Positions 45,725-55,281 of a DNA stretch of 64,000 bases are shown here, one piece after another. Numbering within the stretch: position 1 is the stretch's first letter; each line of letters starts with the position of its first letter. This DNA is from Ottowia sp. SB7-C50. Lineage in GTDB: Bacteria > Pseudomonadota > Gammaproteobacteria > Burkholderiales > Burkholderiaceae_C. The translations under genes and the position numbers were made by a program. The stretch is from positions 2,852,001 to 2,916,000 of the forward strand of contig NZ_CP136995.1 in NCBI RefSeq assembly GCF_033110285.1, in the 5' to 3' direction. The notes below the pieces were generated by a model. That model was not told the DNA's origin and did no database searches. It was given only the letters and a program-made list of their open reading frames with translations.

Positions 45725-46753
45725 TCAGAGCAGTTCGCCCTTCGGGTCGCGGCCCATCAGCGCGGCCACGGCTTCGACCGGCTTGAGTTGCCCGTCGAGC
45801 AGCGCCACCACGCATTCGGCGATCGGCATCTCCACGCCCAAGTGGTGAGCGCGCTGCCATACGGTGCGGGCGCTGTAGACGCCTTCGGCCACGTGGCCGA
45901 GCGACTGCACCGCCTCTTCCAGCGTTTTGCCTTCGGCCAGCAGCAGGCCGACGCGCCGGTTGCGGCTGAGGTCGCCGGTCGCCGTCAGCACCAGGTCGCC
46001 CAGGCCCGACAGGCCCATGAAGGATTCCTGCCGGCCGCCCAGCGCCAGCCCCAGCCGCGCCATTTCGGCCAGGCCGCGCGTGATGAGCGCGGCGCGCGCA
46101 TTCAGCCCCAGGGTCAGGCCATCGGCCAGCCCGGTGGCGATGGCCAGCACGTTCTTGACCGCGCCGCCGACTTCAACCCCTACCAGGTCGTCGTTGCCGT
46201 ACACGCGCAAGGTGGGGCCGTGGAAGGCTTCGACCAGCGCCTTGCGCACGGCCGGGTGGTGGCTGGCGGCCACCAGCGCGGTGGGCTGTCCACGCGCCAC
46301 TTCCTGGGCAAAGCTGGGGCCGCTCAGCGCGCCCGCCTTCAGGTGCGGGGCCACCTGGCGCTGGATTTCGTGCGGCATCAGGCCGACGGCGTGCCCCGGG
46401 GCAGCGGCCTCGTCGGGCAGCTCGAAGCCCTTGCACAGCCAGGCGACGGGCACGTCGACGTCCTGCAACAGGTGCAGCGTGCCGCGCAGGCCCGACACCG
46501 GGGTGGCCACGACCAGCAGGTCGGCCTGCGCCGCGGCGTCCAGCAAGGTGGCGACGTCGCCGCCGCGCACGTGCAGTTCGCGCGGCAGCGGAATGCCGGG
46601 CAGATAGCGCGCGTTCTCGCGCGATTCGTGCATGGCCGCGGCTTGGGCGCCGTCGCGCGCCCACAGCACGACCTGGTGGCCGGCCGGGTTGCGGGTGGCA
46701 CTGACGGCCAGCGCGGTGCCCCAGGCGCCAGCGCCGATGACTATGATTTTCAT
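45725..46753 (-). CDS. gpsA: Glycerol-3-phosphate dehydrogenase [NAD(P)+]
   Basis: This 342-residue enzyme reduces dihydroxyacetone phosphate to sn-glycerol-3-phosphate for phospholipid synthesis. The N-terminal Rossmann motif is [10 protein letters not shown] (residues 7-16). Catalytic-domain features include [21 protein letters not shown] and [20 protein letters not shown]. It is last in the minus-strand order rhodanese-grxC-secB-gpsA. A family A repeat directly overlaps its start codon region. Confidence 0.95.
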   Translation of the reverse strand: MKIIVIGAGAWGTALAVSATRNPAGHQVVLWARDGAQAAAMHESRENARYLPGIPLPRELHVRGGDVATLLDAAAQADLLVVATPVSGLRGTLHLLQDVDVPVAWLCKGFELPDEAAAPGHAVGLMPHEIQRQVAPHLKAGALSGPSFAQEVARGQPTALVAASHHPAVRKALVEAFHGPTLRVYGNDDLVGVEVGGAVKNVLAIATGLADGLTLGLNARAALITRGLAEMARLGLALGGRQESFMGLSGLGDLVLTATGDLSRNRRVGLLLAEGKTLEEAVQSLGHVAEGVYSARTVWQRAHHLGVEMPIAECVVALLDGQLKPVEAVAALMGRDPKGELL

Positions 46754-46797
46754 AGCTTATCGCGCTTTCTGGACAAGGGCCAGCAGCCTGAAAGACC
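46746..46797. repeat. Family A repeat at the gpsA start
   Basis: TTTTCATAGCTTATCGCGC followed by TTTCTGGACAAGGGCCAGCAG matches family A. The CAT within it is the gpsA start codon on the minus strand, so the repeat fills the secB-gpsA gap and supplies the translation start region. Confidence 0.6.
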
Positions 46798-46799
46798 GC

Positions 46800-47252
46800 T
46801 TACTGCGTGATGATGGGCGATTCGCCCTGCTGCGCCGCGGTCTGCTGCTCGTACATCGACTGGAAGTTGATCTCGGCCAGATGCACGGGCGGGAAGCCGG
46901 CGCGCTGGATCAGGTCGGCCACGTTGCCGCGCAGGTAGGGGTAGACGATCTGCGGGCAGGCCACGCCGATCACGCCGCCCATCTGGTCGTCCGGCACGTT
47001 GCGGATTTCGAAGATGCCGGCCTGCTTGCATTCGACCAGGAACACCGTCTTGTCCTTGATCTTGGTCTGCACGGTGGCGGTGACGGTGATCTCGAACACG
47101 CCGTCGGCCACGTTCTCGGCGTTGACGCCCAGGTTGATCTCGACCGAAGGCTGCTCCTGCTCCAGCAGGATGGCAGGCGAATTGGGCTGTTCGAGCGACG
47201 CTTCCTTCAGGTAGACGCGCTGGATGTTGAACACGGGATCGGTATCGGCCAT
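46800..47252 (-). CDS. secB: Protein-export chaperone SecB
   Basis: This 150-residue cytosolic chaperone keeps presecretory proteins unfolded and delivers them to SecA. Family regions are [35 protein letters not shown] and [32 protein letters not shown] (in parts). The start [11 protein letters not shown] matches the family and avoids 15 unsupported upstream residues. It lies between grxC and gpsA on the minus strand, the usual betaproteobacterial arrangement. Confidence 0.96.
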   Translation of the reverse strand: MADTDPVFNIQRVYLKEASLEQPNSPAILLEQEQPSVEINLGVNAENVADGVFEITVTATVQTKIKDKTVFLVECKQAGIFEIRNVPDDQMGGVIGVACPQIVYPYLRGNVADLIQRAGFPPVHLAEINFQSMYEQQTAAQQGESPIITQ

Positions 47253-47333
47253 GTGAAATCTCGATTCAGGGAAAGGGTAGGAGACAGTCGATCGCACCGC
47301 GGCTGCGGTGCGTGCGCGTCGGCGGCAATTATC

Positions 47334-47600
47334 TCAGGCGGCCTGGCCCGCCAGCAGCGGGTCGAGCCCGCCGCGCTGGTCCAGCGCCACCAGGTCGTCG
47401 TGGCCGCCCACGTGCGTGTCGCCAATGAAGATCTGCGGCACGGTGCGGCGGCCGGTGATCTGCATCATGGTCTGGCGCTGCGCGGCGTCCAGGTCGACGC
47501 GGATCTCGTCGATCTGCTCGACGCCCTTGGCCTTGAGGATCTGCTTGGCGCGCACGCAGTACGGGCAGACGGCCGTGGAATACATCTTGACGGGTTGCAT
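47334..47600 (-). CDS. grxC: Glutaredoxin 3
   Basis: This 88-residue thiol-disulfide oxidoreductase has the active site C12-P-Y-C15 ([15 protein letters not shown]), the cis-Pro segment [11 protein letters not shown] and the glutathione-binding [11 protein letters not shown]. It uses glutathione to reduce protein disulfides in the cytoplasm. It is 6 bp downstream of the rhodanese gene and upstream of secB. Confidence 0.95.
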   Translation of the reverse strand: MQPVKMYSTAVCPYCVRAKQILKAKGVEQIDEIRVDLDAAQRQTMMQITGRRTVPQIFIGDTHVGGHDDLVALDQRGGLDPLLAGQAA

Positions 47601-47606
47601 GGGTGT

Positions 47607-48014
47607 TCAGGCCTTTTCGATGGGCAGATTGGCTTCACGCCACGACTTCATGCCGCCCGACAGCGACTGGGCGTTTTCATAGCCCAGCTTGCGCGCCACC
47701 GCCACCGCGCGCGACGAACGCATGCCCGAGGCGCACACCAGCACCAGCGGCGTGGCCTTGTTCTTGACCGCGCCGGGCAGCTTGGCTTCCAGTTCGCCCA
47801 GCGGGATGCTCTTGGCGCCGACCACGTGGCCGGCCGCGTATTCGCCCGCGTCGCAGACGTCGATGACCACCGCCTTTTCGCGGTTGATGAGTTGCACCGC
47901 GCCGGCAGGCGTCAGCCCGCCCGTGGCGCCGCCCCGCACCATGGGGGCCAGCAGCATGCCGCCGGACACCAGCGCCACCAGGATCAACATCCAGTTCGCC
48001 AACAGAAAATTCAC
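47607..48014 (-). CDS. Rhodanese-like sulfurtransferase, membrane-anchored
   Basis: This 135-residue protein has an N-terminal transmembrane helix ([19 protein letters not shown]) and a rhodanese domain with the active-site loop [11 protein letters not shown], whose Cys could carry a persulfide. The GTG at 48014 was chosen because it begins directly at the conserved NFLLANWM segment and has an AAGGA upstream; the ATG-like extension further upstream lacks family likeness. It heads the rhodanese-grxC-secB-gpsA order and is divergent from gpmA. Confidence 0.9.
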   Translation of the reverse strand: MNFLLANWMLILVALVSGGMLLAPMVRGGATGGLTPAGAVQLINREKAVVIDVCDAGEYAAGHVVGAKSIPLGELEAKLPGAVKNKATPLVLVCASGMRSSRAVAVARKLGYENAQSLSGGMKSWREANLPIEKA

Positions 48015-48158
48015 TTCACTCGTCCTTCGTACTTGATCGACAGACACCCACCGCGGGTGGGCGACATTCGCGGCGATTCTAAAATGGCTGGTTACGGCCC
48101 GCCCGCGGCCGGTCATTGCGCCCCCCCCCGGCGCGCCCTTGTCTCTGCCCATTTAGCC

Positions 48159-48890
48159 ATGCACAAGCTTGTCCTGATCCGCCACGGTGAATCCACCTGG
48201 AACCTCGAAAACCGCTTCACCGGCTGGACCGACGTCGACCTGACCCCCACCGGCGTCGAGCAGGCCCGGCAGGCCGGCCGCCTGCTGAAGGAGGGCGGTT
48301 ACGACTTCGACGTCGCCTACACCAGCGTGCTGACGCGCGCCATCCGCACCCTGCACCTGGCGCTGGACGAGATGGACCGCCTGTGGCTGCCCACCGTCAA
48401 GCACTGGCGCCTGAACGAACGCCACTACGGCGCCCTGCAGGGCCTGAACAAGGCCGACATGGCCAAGCAGTACGGCGACGAGCAGGTGCTGGTGTGGCGC
48501 CGCAGCTACGACACCCCGCCGCCCGCGCTGGAGCCGACCGACCCGCGCAGCGAGCGCGGCGACCCGCGCTACGCCAGGCTACAGCCGGGCGAAGTGCCGC
48601 TGACGGAGTGCCTGAAGGACACCGTGGCGCGCGTGCTGCCGTTCTGGAACGAATCGATGGCGCCCGCCATTTCGGCCGGCAAGCGGCTGGTGGTGGCCGC
48701 GCACGGCAACTCGATCCGCGCGCTGGTCAAGTACCTCGACAACATCTCCGACGCCGACATCGTGGGCCTGAACATCCCCAACGGCATTCCCCTGGTGTAC
48801 GAACTGGACGGCAACCTCAAACCCATCCGCCACTACTACCTGGGCGACGCCGAAGCCGCCGCCGCGGTGGCCAGCCAGGGCAAGGCCTGA
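48159..48890 (+). CDS. gpmA: 2,3-Bisphosphoglycerate-dependent phosphoglycerate mutase
   Basis: This 243-residue glycolytic enzyme interconverts 3- and 2-phosphoglycerate. It has the phosphohistidine motif [10 protein letters not shown], the [13 protein letters not shown] and [18 protein letters not shown] segments, and the second catalytic His in [16 protein letters not shown]. The ATG at 48159 gives the family N-terminus [11 protein letters not shown]. It is followed by ctpA and divergent from the rhodanese gene. Confidence 0.96.
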   Translation: MHKLVLIRHGESTWNLENRFTGWTDVDLTPTGVEQARQAGRLLKEGGYDFDVAYTSVLTRAIRTLHLALDEMDRLWLPTVKHWRLNERHYGALQGLNKADMAKQYGDEQVLVWRRSYDTPPPALEPTDPRSERGDPRYARLQPGEVPLTECLKDTVARVLPFWNESMAPAISAGKRLVVAAHGNSIRALVKYLDNISDADIVGLNIPNGIPLVYELDGNLKPIRHYYLGDAEAAAAVASQGKA

Positions 48891-49008
48891 GCCGCACTGT
48901 CAACGGGGCGTAAACCCCGCCCCGCACGCGGAACTTCGCCCGTCGATCCGAGCCGAAAGCATTTGCCCCGGTTATATTGAGCGCAAGCTCTCCAGGATGT
49001 CCCACACC

Positions 49009-50442
49009 ATGAGTCAGAAAACCAAGATTGCCGGCTGGATTGCCGTGGGCGCGCTCGCTGGCGCGCTGACCACGGTGTCGCTGCAGACCGTGGCGCGCGG
49101 CACGCTGGCGCCGCTGCCGCTGGAGGAACTGCAGCAGCTGGCCGCCGTGTTCGGCATGATCAAGTCCGACTACGTGGAGCCGGTGGACGAGAAGAAGCTG
49201 ATCACCGACGCCATCTCGGGCATGGTGTCCAGCCTCGACCCGCATTCGCAGTACTTCGACAAGAAGAGCTTCAAGGAATTCCGCGAAGGCACCACCGGCC
49301 GCTTCGTGGGTGTCGGCATCGAGATCACGCAGGAAGACGGCGTGATCCGCGTGGTTTCGCCCATCGAGGGGTCGCCGGCCGACCGCGCGGGCTTGAAGCC
49401 GGGCGACCTGATCACCCGCATCGACGACACCGCCGTGCGCGGCCTGACGCTGAACGAGGCCGTCAAGCGCATGCGCGGCGAACCGGGCACCAAGGTGCTG
49501 CTGACCATCCTGCGCAAGGACGAGAACCGCACCTTCCCGGTCACCATCGTGCGCGAGGAAATCCGCACCCAGTCGGTCAAGAGCCGCGTCGTCGAACCTG
49601 GCTACGCCTGGCTGCGCCTGTCGCAGTTCCAGGAACGCACGCTGGACGACTTCGTCACCAAGATCGAGGACATCTACAAGCGCGAGCCCAACCTGAAGGG
49701 TCTGGTGCTCGACCTGCGCAACGACCCCGGCGGGCTGCTGGACGCGGCGGTGGCCGTGTCGGCCGCCTTCCTGCCCGAGGGCGTGACCGTGGTGTCGACC
49801 AACGGCCAGATCGAGGAAAGCAAGTCGGTCTACAAGGCGCGCCCCGAGGACTACATGCGCCGCCGCGGCGCCGACCCGCTCAAGCGCCTGCCCGCCGCCC
49901 TGAAGACGGTGCCGATGGTGGTGCTGGTCAACGAAGGCTCGGCCTCGGCCAGCGAAATCGTGGCCGGCGCGCTGCAGGACCACAAGCGCGCCACGGTCAT
50001 GGGCAGCCAGACCTTCGGCAAGGGCTCGGTGCAGACGGTGCGCCCGCTCGGCCCCGACACGGCGCTGAAGATCACCACCGCGCTCTACTACACGCCCAGC
50101 GGCAAGACCATCCAGGCCAAGGGCATCGTGCCCGACATCATGGTCGACGACACCGCCGAGGGCAGCCCGTTCGCCGTGCTGCGCATGCGCGAGGCCGACC
50201 TGGAAAAGCACCTGACCGGTGCCCAGGAAGAAAAGAAAGGCCCGGCGTTCGACAAGGAGCGCGAGGCCGCCCTCAAGCGGCTAGAAGAAGAGTCGCGCAA
50301 GCCGGCCGCCCAGCGCCGCCCGCCCGAGTACGGCAGCGACAAGGACTTCCCGCTCATGCAGGCGCTGGCCAAGCTCAAGGGCCAGCCGGTCAAGGTCAGC
50401 CAGACGCTGGTCGAGCGTAAGGAAGAGCCCAAGACAGAATAA
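49009..50442 (+). CDS. ctpA: Carboxy-terminal processing protease, S41 family
   Basis: This 477-residue periplasmic serine protease cleaves proteins at the C-terminus, often those affecting the cell wall. It has an N-terminal signal/anchor (IAGWIAVGALAGALTTVSL), a PDZ domain (FVGVGIEITQEDGVIRVVSP to about residue 170), and the Ser-Lys catalytic site: Ser in NEGSASASEIVAGALQD and Lys in QTFGKGSVQTV. The C-terminus is charged. The start at 49009 was preferred because an AGGA lies about ten bases upstream; the ATG at 48997 is the alternative. Confidence 0.94.
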   Translation: MSQKTKIAGWIAVGALAGALTTVSLQTVARGTLAPLPLEELQQLAAVFGMIKSDYVEPVDEKKLITDAISGMVSSLDPHSQYFDKKSFKEFREGTTGRFVGVGIEITQEDGVIRVVSPIEGSPADRAGLKPGDLITRIDDTAVRGLTLNEAVKRMRGEPGTKVLLTILRKDENRTFPVTIVREEIRTQSVKSRVVEPGYAWLRLSQFQERTLDDFVTKIEDIYKREPNLKGLVLDLRNDPGGLLDAAVAVSAAFLPEGVTVVSTNGQIEESKSVYKARPEDYMRRRGADPLKRLPAALKTVPMVVLVNEGSASASEIVAGALQDHKRATVMGSQTFGKGSVQTVRPLGPDTALKITTALYYTPSGKTIQAKGIVPDIMVDDTAEGSPFAVLRMREADLEKHLTGAQEEKKGPAFDKEREAALKRLEEESRKPAAQRRPPEYGSDKDFPLMQALAKLKGQPVKVSQTLVERKEEPKTE

Positions 50443-50443
50443 A

Positions 50444-50555
50444 TGGCTCCCCCTGTGCCGCTGAGCGGCTTCCCCCGGAGGGGGACAACACCAGTGGCCG
50501 GCGCGGGTCCGGCCACGGTGTTCCCGGATGGCGCTGCGCCAGCAGACCAACAGGG
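50444..50555. repeat. GC-rich repeat (family C)
   Basis: It starts right after the ctpA stop codon, with CTCCCCCTGTGCCGCTGAGC, a CCCCCGGAGGGGGACAACAC core and a final GCGCTGCGCCAGCAG arm. It closely resembles the copy after piuC at 20662. It ends within 10 bp of the next start codon. Confidence 0.8.
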
Positions 50556-50559
50556 GTGA

Positions 50560-51330
50560 ATGGGTGACGACATGGATGACGGGCAACTGCTGCGCTATTC
50601 GCGCCACATCCTGCTGGACGACATCGGCGTCGAGGGGCAGGCCCGGCTGCTGGCGGCGCATGCGCTGATTGTGGGCGCCGGCGGGCTGGGCTCGCCGGTG
50701 GCGCTGTACCTGGCCAGCGCGGGCGTCGGCCGCCTGACCATCGTCGACGACGACACGGTCGACCTGACCAACCTGCAGCGCCAGATCATGCACACCGAGG
50801 CGCGCGTCGGCCAGGCCAAGACGGCGTCGGCGCAGGCGGCCGTGGCCGCCATCAACCCCGGCGTGGAGGTGCGCACCGTCAACCGGCGCGCCGACGAAGC
50901 GCTGCTGACCGAACTGGCCGCCGCCGCCGACCTGGTGCTGGACTGCACCGACAACTTCGCCACGCGCCAGGCGCTCAACCGCGCCTGCGTGGCCACCGGG
51001 CGGCCGCTGGTGTCGGGCGCGGCCATCGGCTTCGACGGGCAGGTGTCGGTCTACGACACGGCCCGGCCCGACTCACCCTGCTACGCCTGCGTCTTCCCGC
51101 CGTCGCAGACGGTGGAGGAAGTGCGCTGCGCCACCATGGGCGTGTTCGCGCCGCTGGTGGGCGTGATCGGCACGCTGCAGGCGGCCGAGGCGCTGAAGTG
51201 GCTGGCCGGCATCGGCCAGAGCCTGGCGGGCCGGCTGCTGATGCTGGATCTGCGCCGCACCGAGTGGACCGAGGTGCGGGTGGGCCGCCAGCCAGACTGC
51301 CCGGTGTGCGGGCACCGGCCGCGCGCGTAG
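50560..51330 (+). CDS. HesA/MoeB/ThiF-family adenylyltransferase
   Basis: This 256-residue E1-like enzyme adenylates the C-terminus of a small sulfur-carrier protein (MoaD or ThiS), for molybdopterin or thiamine synthesis. It has the nucleotide-binding GAGGLGSPVALYLASAGVG, the DNLQRQ-like NLQRQIMH, LVLDCTDNFATRQALN and two zinc C-x2-C pairs (CYAC and CPVC). MoeB is attractive given the two molybdenum formate dehydrogenases, but ThiF cannot be excluded. ATG 50560 and ATG 50572 are both possible starts; the former has a GGGG just before it. Confidence 0.9.
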   Translation: MGDDMDDGQLLRYSRHILLDDIGVEGQARLLAAHALIVGAGGLGSPVALYLASAGVGRLTIVDDDTVDLTNLQRQIMHTEARVGQAKTASAQAAVAAINPGVEVRTVNRRADEALLTELAAAADLVLDCTDNFATRQALNRACVATGRPLVSGAAIGFDGQVSVYDTARPDSPCYACVFPPSQTVEEVRCATMGVFAPLVGVIGTLQAAEALKWLAGIGQSLAGRLLMLDLRRTEWTEVRVGRQPDCPVCGHRPRA

Positions 51331-51469
51331 GTCTTTTCCTACAAGAGGGCGCTGCGCACACTGGCACGGCACGGCCGGTGGCGCTCCTAGACTCGGTTCC
51401 ATCGCTCTTGGCTTTACGTGGGGGGGCGATGCGGGGCAGTGAGACGCCCCCTCGTCGTCTATTCTTTCC

Positions 51470-51859
51470 ATGTCCGGTCCTAATGTAGTGCGTGCCTATT
51501 TCGTTGAAGACAACCCGACCATCCGCGACAACCTGATTGCCACGCTGGAGGAATTGGGGGGCATCGCGCCCGTCGGGTTTGCCGAAACGGAAAACCAGGG
51601 CAGCGAGTGGCTCACCCACCATACCGCGCAATGGGATCTCGCGATCGTCGACCTGTTCCTGAAGCAAGGCAGCGGTCTGGGCGTGCTGCAGGCCTGCCGC
51701 GAGCGTAAGCCCGAGCAAAAGGTCGTCGTCCTCACCAACTACGCCACCCCGGACGTGCGGGTGCGCTGCCAGCAGTTGGGCGTGGACGCGGTGTTCGACA
51801 AATCCAACGAGATCGAAGCACTGATCGACTTCTGCCTCGACCTCAAGGGTTCGGCCTGA
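51470..51859 (+). CDS. Receiver-only response regulator
   Basis: This 129-residue protein is a single CheY-like receiver domain without an output domain. It has the acidic pair E13-D14, phosphoacceptor D61 (LAIVDLFL), the switch Thr in VVVLTNY and the conserved Lys in FDKSNE. It may act through protein contact, for instance as a phosphate sink or an adaptor for the kinase at 52656. It is convergent with a NarL-type regulator, separated by a two-way terminator. Confidence 0.9.
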   Translation: MSGPNVVRAYFVEDNPTIRDNLIATLEELGGIAPVGFAETENQGSEWLTHHTAQWDLAIVDLFLKQGSGLGVLQACRERKPEQKVVVLTNYATPDVRVRCQQLGVDAVFDKSNEIEALIDFCLDLKGSA

Positions 51860-51893
51860 CGCCCCTATACCGCCTTCGCCGCCCCGCGCCCAT

Positions 51894-51921
51894 GAAAAAA
51901 GCCGCCCAAGGCGGCTTTTTT
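51894..51921. terminator. Bidirectional terminator
   Basis: GCCGCC (51901-51906) pairs with GGCGGC (51910-51915), with seven A residues before and six T residues after, so it can end transcription from either side between the convergent receiver and NarL-type genes. Confidence 0.85.
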
Positions 51922-51951
51922 GTGCGGCGCTGCGCGCCGGGGCCTGACCGA

Positions 51952-52584
51952 TCAATCGATCAGCTTGTTCTTCAGCGCGTAGTAGGTCAGGTCGCTGTTG
52001 GAGCTGAGCCCCATCTTTTCCATCAGGCGCGTGCGGTAGGTACTGACGGTCTTGACCGACAGCGACAGCGATTCGGCGATGTCGCCCGCCGTCTGCCCCT
52101 TGGCCAGCTTGAGGAACACCTGGAATTCGCGCTCGGACAGCTGCTCGTGCGGCGCCGCGTCGCTCTTGCGGCCCAGCTGCTGCGCCAGCAGCTCGGCCAC
52201 CGTCGGCGTGATGTAGCGCTTGCCCAGCGCAATGGTGCGGATGGCCTCGACGATCTCCGCCGGGTCGCATTCCTTGTTGAGGTACCCGCTCGCCCCCTGG
52301 CGGATGAGGTTCATCGCGTAATGCTCTTCCGGATAGCCGGAGAGAATCAGGATGCCCACGTCCGGCGCCTTGGCGCGGATCATGGCCAGCGCGTCAATGC
52401 CGCTCTGGCCGGGCATCGACAGGTCCATCACCAGCACGTCCATCTCGGTGGTGCGCACCAGGTCGATGGCTTCGCGGCCACTGGCCGCTTCGCCCACGAC
52501 GCGCAGATCCACATGTTCCGAGAAGAACTGCTTGAGTCCCGAACGCACGATGGCGTGGTCGTCCACAATACCGATTCTGATCAC
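51952..52584 (-). CDS. NarL/FixJ-type response regulator
   Basis: This 210-residue DNA-binding regulator has an N-terminal receiver (RIGIVDDHAIVRSGL, phospho-Asp in LVMDLSMPGQSG, Lys in LNKECDP) and a C-terminal LuxR-type helix-turn-helix (LSEREFQVFLKLAKGQTAGDIAESLSLSVKTVSTYRTRLMEKMG in parts). The GTG at 52584 was chosen since it begins exactly at the receiver fold; no ATG start fits. It is divergent from the histidine kinase at 52656, 71 bp away, so the two are a likely pair. Confidence 0.93.
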   Translation of the reverse strand: MIRIGIVDDHAIVRSGLKQFFSEHVDLRVVGEAASGREAIDLVRTTEMDVLVMDLSMPGQSGIDALAMIRAKAPDVGILILSGYPEEHYAMNLIRQGASGYLNKECDPAEIVEAIRTIALGKRYITPTVAELLAQQLGRKSDAAPHEQLSEREFQVFLKLAKGQTAGDIAESLSLSVKTVSTYRTRLMEKMGLSSNSDLTYYALKNKLID

Positions 52585-52655
52585 GGCGCGCCTTTTCAAC
52601 TGAGTTGGCCACCACACCGCGTGGCGACACAGGCGTGATTCTAGTTGCCCCAGCC

Positions 52656-54134
52656 ATGCCCGACGCCACGCTTCAACCCACCCCACCTCCGCCCAGCAGC
52701 CGCAAGCCCCTGTCGCTGCGCATGACGCTGATCGTTGCCGCGCTGTGCGCCATCGCCATCACGTGGCTGAACGAAGGCACCTACCACCGCACGACGCAGA
52801 CGCTGGCCGAAATCCAGCAGGCCCACGCCGCGCGCAGCACCGTCAACACGCTGATGCGCCAGCTGGTCGAGGCCGAATCGAACCAGCGCGGCTTCATCCT
52901 GACCGGTGACCGCGCCTATCTGGACCCGTACAACGCCGCGCTGCAGGACATCGAGCGCCTGCTGCGCAAGCTGGACGACGACGCCCCCGACGTGCTGGGC
53001 GCCAACTCGGACGCCCTGTTCGCCTTCCGCAACCAGCTGTCGCAGAAGATCGGCGAAATGGCGCTGACCGTGCGGCTGCGCGAGGAAGACCGCCCTGAAG
53101 TGGTCAACTTCGTCGTCACCTCCAACGTCGGGCTGGAGCAGATGCGCCTGTTGCACCAGCATGGCGCCGCCTTGCTGGCCCTGGCGGACAAGGGTGTGAC
53201 CAGCCGCCGCGCCGAGCTGTACCGCCTGCTGAACGTGTCGCGCTTTGGCCTGGCGGCGGGCGTGCTGGCCGCGTTCTTCGCCTTCTTCCTGTACGTCAAC
53301 CAGACGCGCGCATTGCGCCAGTCCGACGTGCGCCGGAAGCAGCAGCTGGAGGCCGAGCGCGACGCGCTCGAATCGCAGGTGCGCGAACGCACGGCGCGGC
53401 TGACCGAGCTGGCCACCTACCTGCAGCAGGCCGTCGAGGACGAGCGTGCCCACCTGGCGCGCGAACTGCACGACGAACTGGGCGCGCTGCTGACGGCCGC
53501 CAAGCTGAACGTGGCGCGCATCAAGTCCAAGCTGCCGCCCGACGCCAGCGAACTGGCCGACCGCCTGAAGCACCTGACCGAAACGCTCAACCAGGGCATC
53601 GCGCTCAAGCGCCGCATCATCGAGGACCTGCGGCCGTCGTCGCTGTCCAACCTGGGGCTGGTGGCGTCGCTCGAAATCCTGACGCGCGAATTCGCCGACA
53701 GCTCGGGCGTCGAGGTCGAGATCGCGCTGGAACCGGTCGAGCTGGACCCGACCAGCGAGCTGACCATCTACCGCATGGTGCAGGAAGCGCTCACCAACAT
53801 CGGCAAATACGCCAAGGCGCAGAAGGTGAGCGTGAGCCTGCGCAACTACGTCTACCACGCCGAGGTGTCGGTGCGCGACGACGGCATCGGGTTCGACCCG
53901 TCGAAGCTGCCGCAGGCCTCGCACGGGCTGGTGGGCATGCGGCACCGCATCGAAGCCAGCGGCGGCCGGCTCGACATCAATTCGCGGCCCGGCAGCGGAT
54001 CGCGCATCACCGGCACCATCCCGCGCCGCGCCGCCAAGCCGCAGAACGAGCTGGCGGTGGCCGTCGGCGCCATGTCGTCCGATTCCTACACCACGCCCGC
54101 GCCCCCGCTGACAGCGCCGGACGCGGCGCACTGA
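52656..54134 (+). CDS. CHASE3-type sensor histidine kinase (HisKA_3)
   Basis: This 492-residue inner-membrane kinase has a first transmembrane helix (MTLIVAALCAIAITWL), a periplasmic CHASE3-like domain (TLAEIQQAHAARSTVNTLMRQLVEAESNQRGF in parts), a second helix (AAGVLAAFFAFFLYV), a coiled-coil linker, the HisKA_3 phosphoacceptor His in HLARELHDELGALL and a HATPase domain (YRMVQEALTNIGKYAKAQ, DDGIGFDPSK, GLVGMRHRIEASGG). Its likely partner is the divergent NarL-type regulator; the receiver-only protein nearby may modulate it. The signal sensed is unknown. The C-terminal 40 residues are disordered. Confidence 0.92.
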   Translation: MPDATLQPTPPPPSSRKPLSLRMTLIVAALCAIAITWLNEGTYHRTTQTLAEIQQAHAARSTVNTLMRQLVEAESNQRGFILTGDRAYLDPYNAALQDIERLLRKLDDDAPDVLGANSDALFAFRNQLSQKIGEMALTVRLREEDRPEVVNFVVTSNVGLEQMRLLHQHGAALLALADKGVTSRRAELYRLLNVSRFGLAAGVLAAFFAFFLYVNQTRALRQSDVRRKQQLEAERDALESQVRERTARLTELATYLQQAVEDERAHLARELHDELGALLTAAKLNVARIKSKLPPDASELADRLKHLTETLNQGIALKRRIIEDLRPSSLSNLGLVASLEILTREFADSSGVEVEIALEPVELDPTSELTIYRMVQEALTNIGKYAKAQKVSVSLRNYVYHAEVSVRDDGIGFDPSKLPQASHGLVGMRHRIEASGGRLDINSRPGSGSRITGTIPRRAAKPQNELAVAVGAMSSDSYTTPAPPLTAPDAAH

Positions 54135-54249
54135 TGCCGCGGCCGCGCCGCTGGCTTATGCTTGCATCACGCTTTGCGCAGGGGCCATGGCCACCGCACA
54201 CGAGCGCCCTCCGACCCATCAGCCCAGAGCCCCGAAAGGACCCTTGACC

Positions 54250-54627
54250 ATGAACACCCATCAAACCATCGAGAAGATCGCCGACAGCGCACAGAACGCC
54301 ACCGACAAGATGGCCGACAAGGCCGAGCGCTCGGTCGAATCCGCCCGCCTGTACGCCAACGAGGCGCTGGACAAGGCCGATTCGAAGGTGCGCAGCCTGC
54401 GCGACGACGTGCAGCCCACCATCGACGCCATCTCCTCGCGCGTGCAGGACATCGCTGCCCGCAGCAAGGCCGCCGCCGCCGACACGTCGGCCCAGGCCCG
54501 CGAGAAGTTCAGCGAGTACTCTGAAAAGACCAGCGCCTACGTCAGCGAGCAGCCGCTGAAGTCGATGGCCATCGCCGCCGCCGCCGGCGCGGCCCTGGCC
54601 ATCCTGATGGGCCGCCGCCGCGGCTGA
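54250..54627 (+). CDS. DUF883 family membrane-anchored protein
   Basis: This 125-residue protein is a long amphipathic, coiled-coil-like helix rich in Ala, Asp, Lys and Glu, followed by a C-terminal hydrophobic helix (SMAIAAAAGAALAILMG) and an RRRG tail. It matches the DUF883/ElaB-YqjD family, which anchors to the inner membrane by its C-terminus and has been linked to ribosome binding in E. coli. The role here is inferred from that family. GGA precedes the ATG at 54250. It is monocistronic with its own terminator. Confidence 0.88.
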   Translation: MNTHQTIEKIADSAQNATDKMADKAERSVESARLYANEALDKADSKVRSLRDDVQPTIDAISSRVQDIAARSKAAAADTSAQAREKFSEYSEKTSAYVSEQPLKSMAIAAAAGAALAILMGRRRG

Positions 54628-54683
54628 TCGGCCACAGGCGCCGGCCCGCGGGTTGGCCGCCTGAATCGCTGAAACAGCCCCCA

Positions 54684-54711
54684 CCCGCCCGCGCAAGCCG
54701 GCGGGTTTTTT
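54684..54711 (+). terminator. Rho-independent terminator after DUF883 gene
   Basis: CCCGCC (54684-54689) pairs with GGCGGG (54700-54705) and is followed by six T residues. Confidence 0.8.
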
Positions 54712-54717
54712 GCGCCC

Positions 54718-54753
54718 TGATTGCTATGTTTTATGTAGCTATCAGGCCTTGTC
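54718..54753. repeat. Family A repeat (partial)
   Basis: TGATTGCTATGTTTTATGTAG followed by CTATCAGGCCTTGTC is a shortened family A copy between the DUF883 terminator and the end of the marR gene. Confidence 0.55.
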
Positions 54754-54756
54754 AGT

Positions 54757-55260
54757 TCAGCGCACCGGGGCTTTTTGACGTGAAATCTGCGCCTCGTCCC
54801 GGCTGGCGATGCCTTCCGCCTGCGCGCGCAGGCGCTGCAGCAGCGCGTCCAGCGTCTGCACTTCCGTCTCGCTCAGCACGGCCAGCAGTTCGCGGTTGAT
54901 GGCCGCCACGCGTGGCAGCAGCGCGTCGTACAGCGCGCGGCCGGCCGGCGTCAGGGTCAGTTGCACTTCGCGCCGGTCGCCGCGCCGCGGCGTGCGGCTC
55001 ACCAGGCCCTTGCGCACCAGCGCGCCCACGGCCCGCGAGGTCTGCGCGCGGTCCAGCGCCGCGCGCTCGGCCAGCGCCGACGAGGCCAGGCCCTCGCCGC
55101 GCCCCAGTTGCGCCAGCATGCGCCATTCGCGCCGGGTGATGCCGAACTCGGCCTCGCACAGGCGCACCACCGGCCGCCGCGCCGCCGCGTGCACCTGCCA
55201 CAGCTGGTACAGCAACATGTCGTCCAGCGTCCTGGGCTGGCTCAAACGGGATGACGGCAT
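54757..55260 (-). CDS. MarR-family transcriptional regulator
   Basis: This 167-residue winged-helix regulator has the MarR DNA-binding region (FGITRREWRMLAQLGRGEG, ASSALAERAALDRAQTSRAVG, RRGDRREVQLTLTPAG) and dimerisation helices at both ends. MarR proteins usually respond to small aromatic or organic acids. It is divergent from a Bug-type binding-protein gene, with a small palindrome in the shared promoter region, so it probably controls that gene and itself. Confidence 0.9.
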   Translation of the reverse strand: MPSSRLSQPRTLDDMLLYQLWQVHAAARRPVVRLCEAEFGITRREWRMLAQLGRGEGLASSALAERAALDRAQTSRAVGALVRKGLVSRTPRRGDRREVQLTLTPAGRALYDALLPRVAAINRELLAVLSETEVQTLDALLQRLRAQAEGIASRDEAQISRQKAPVR

Positions 55261-55281
55261 TCGGGTAAGTCCTGAGAATGG

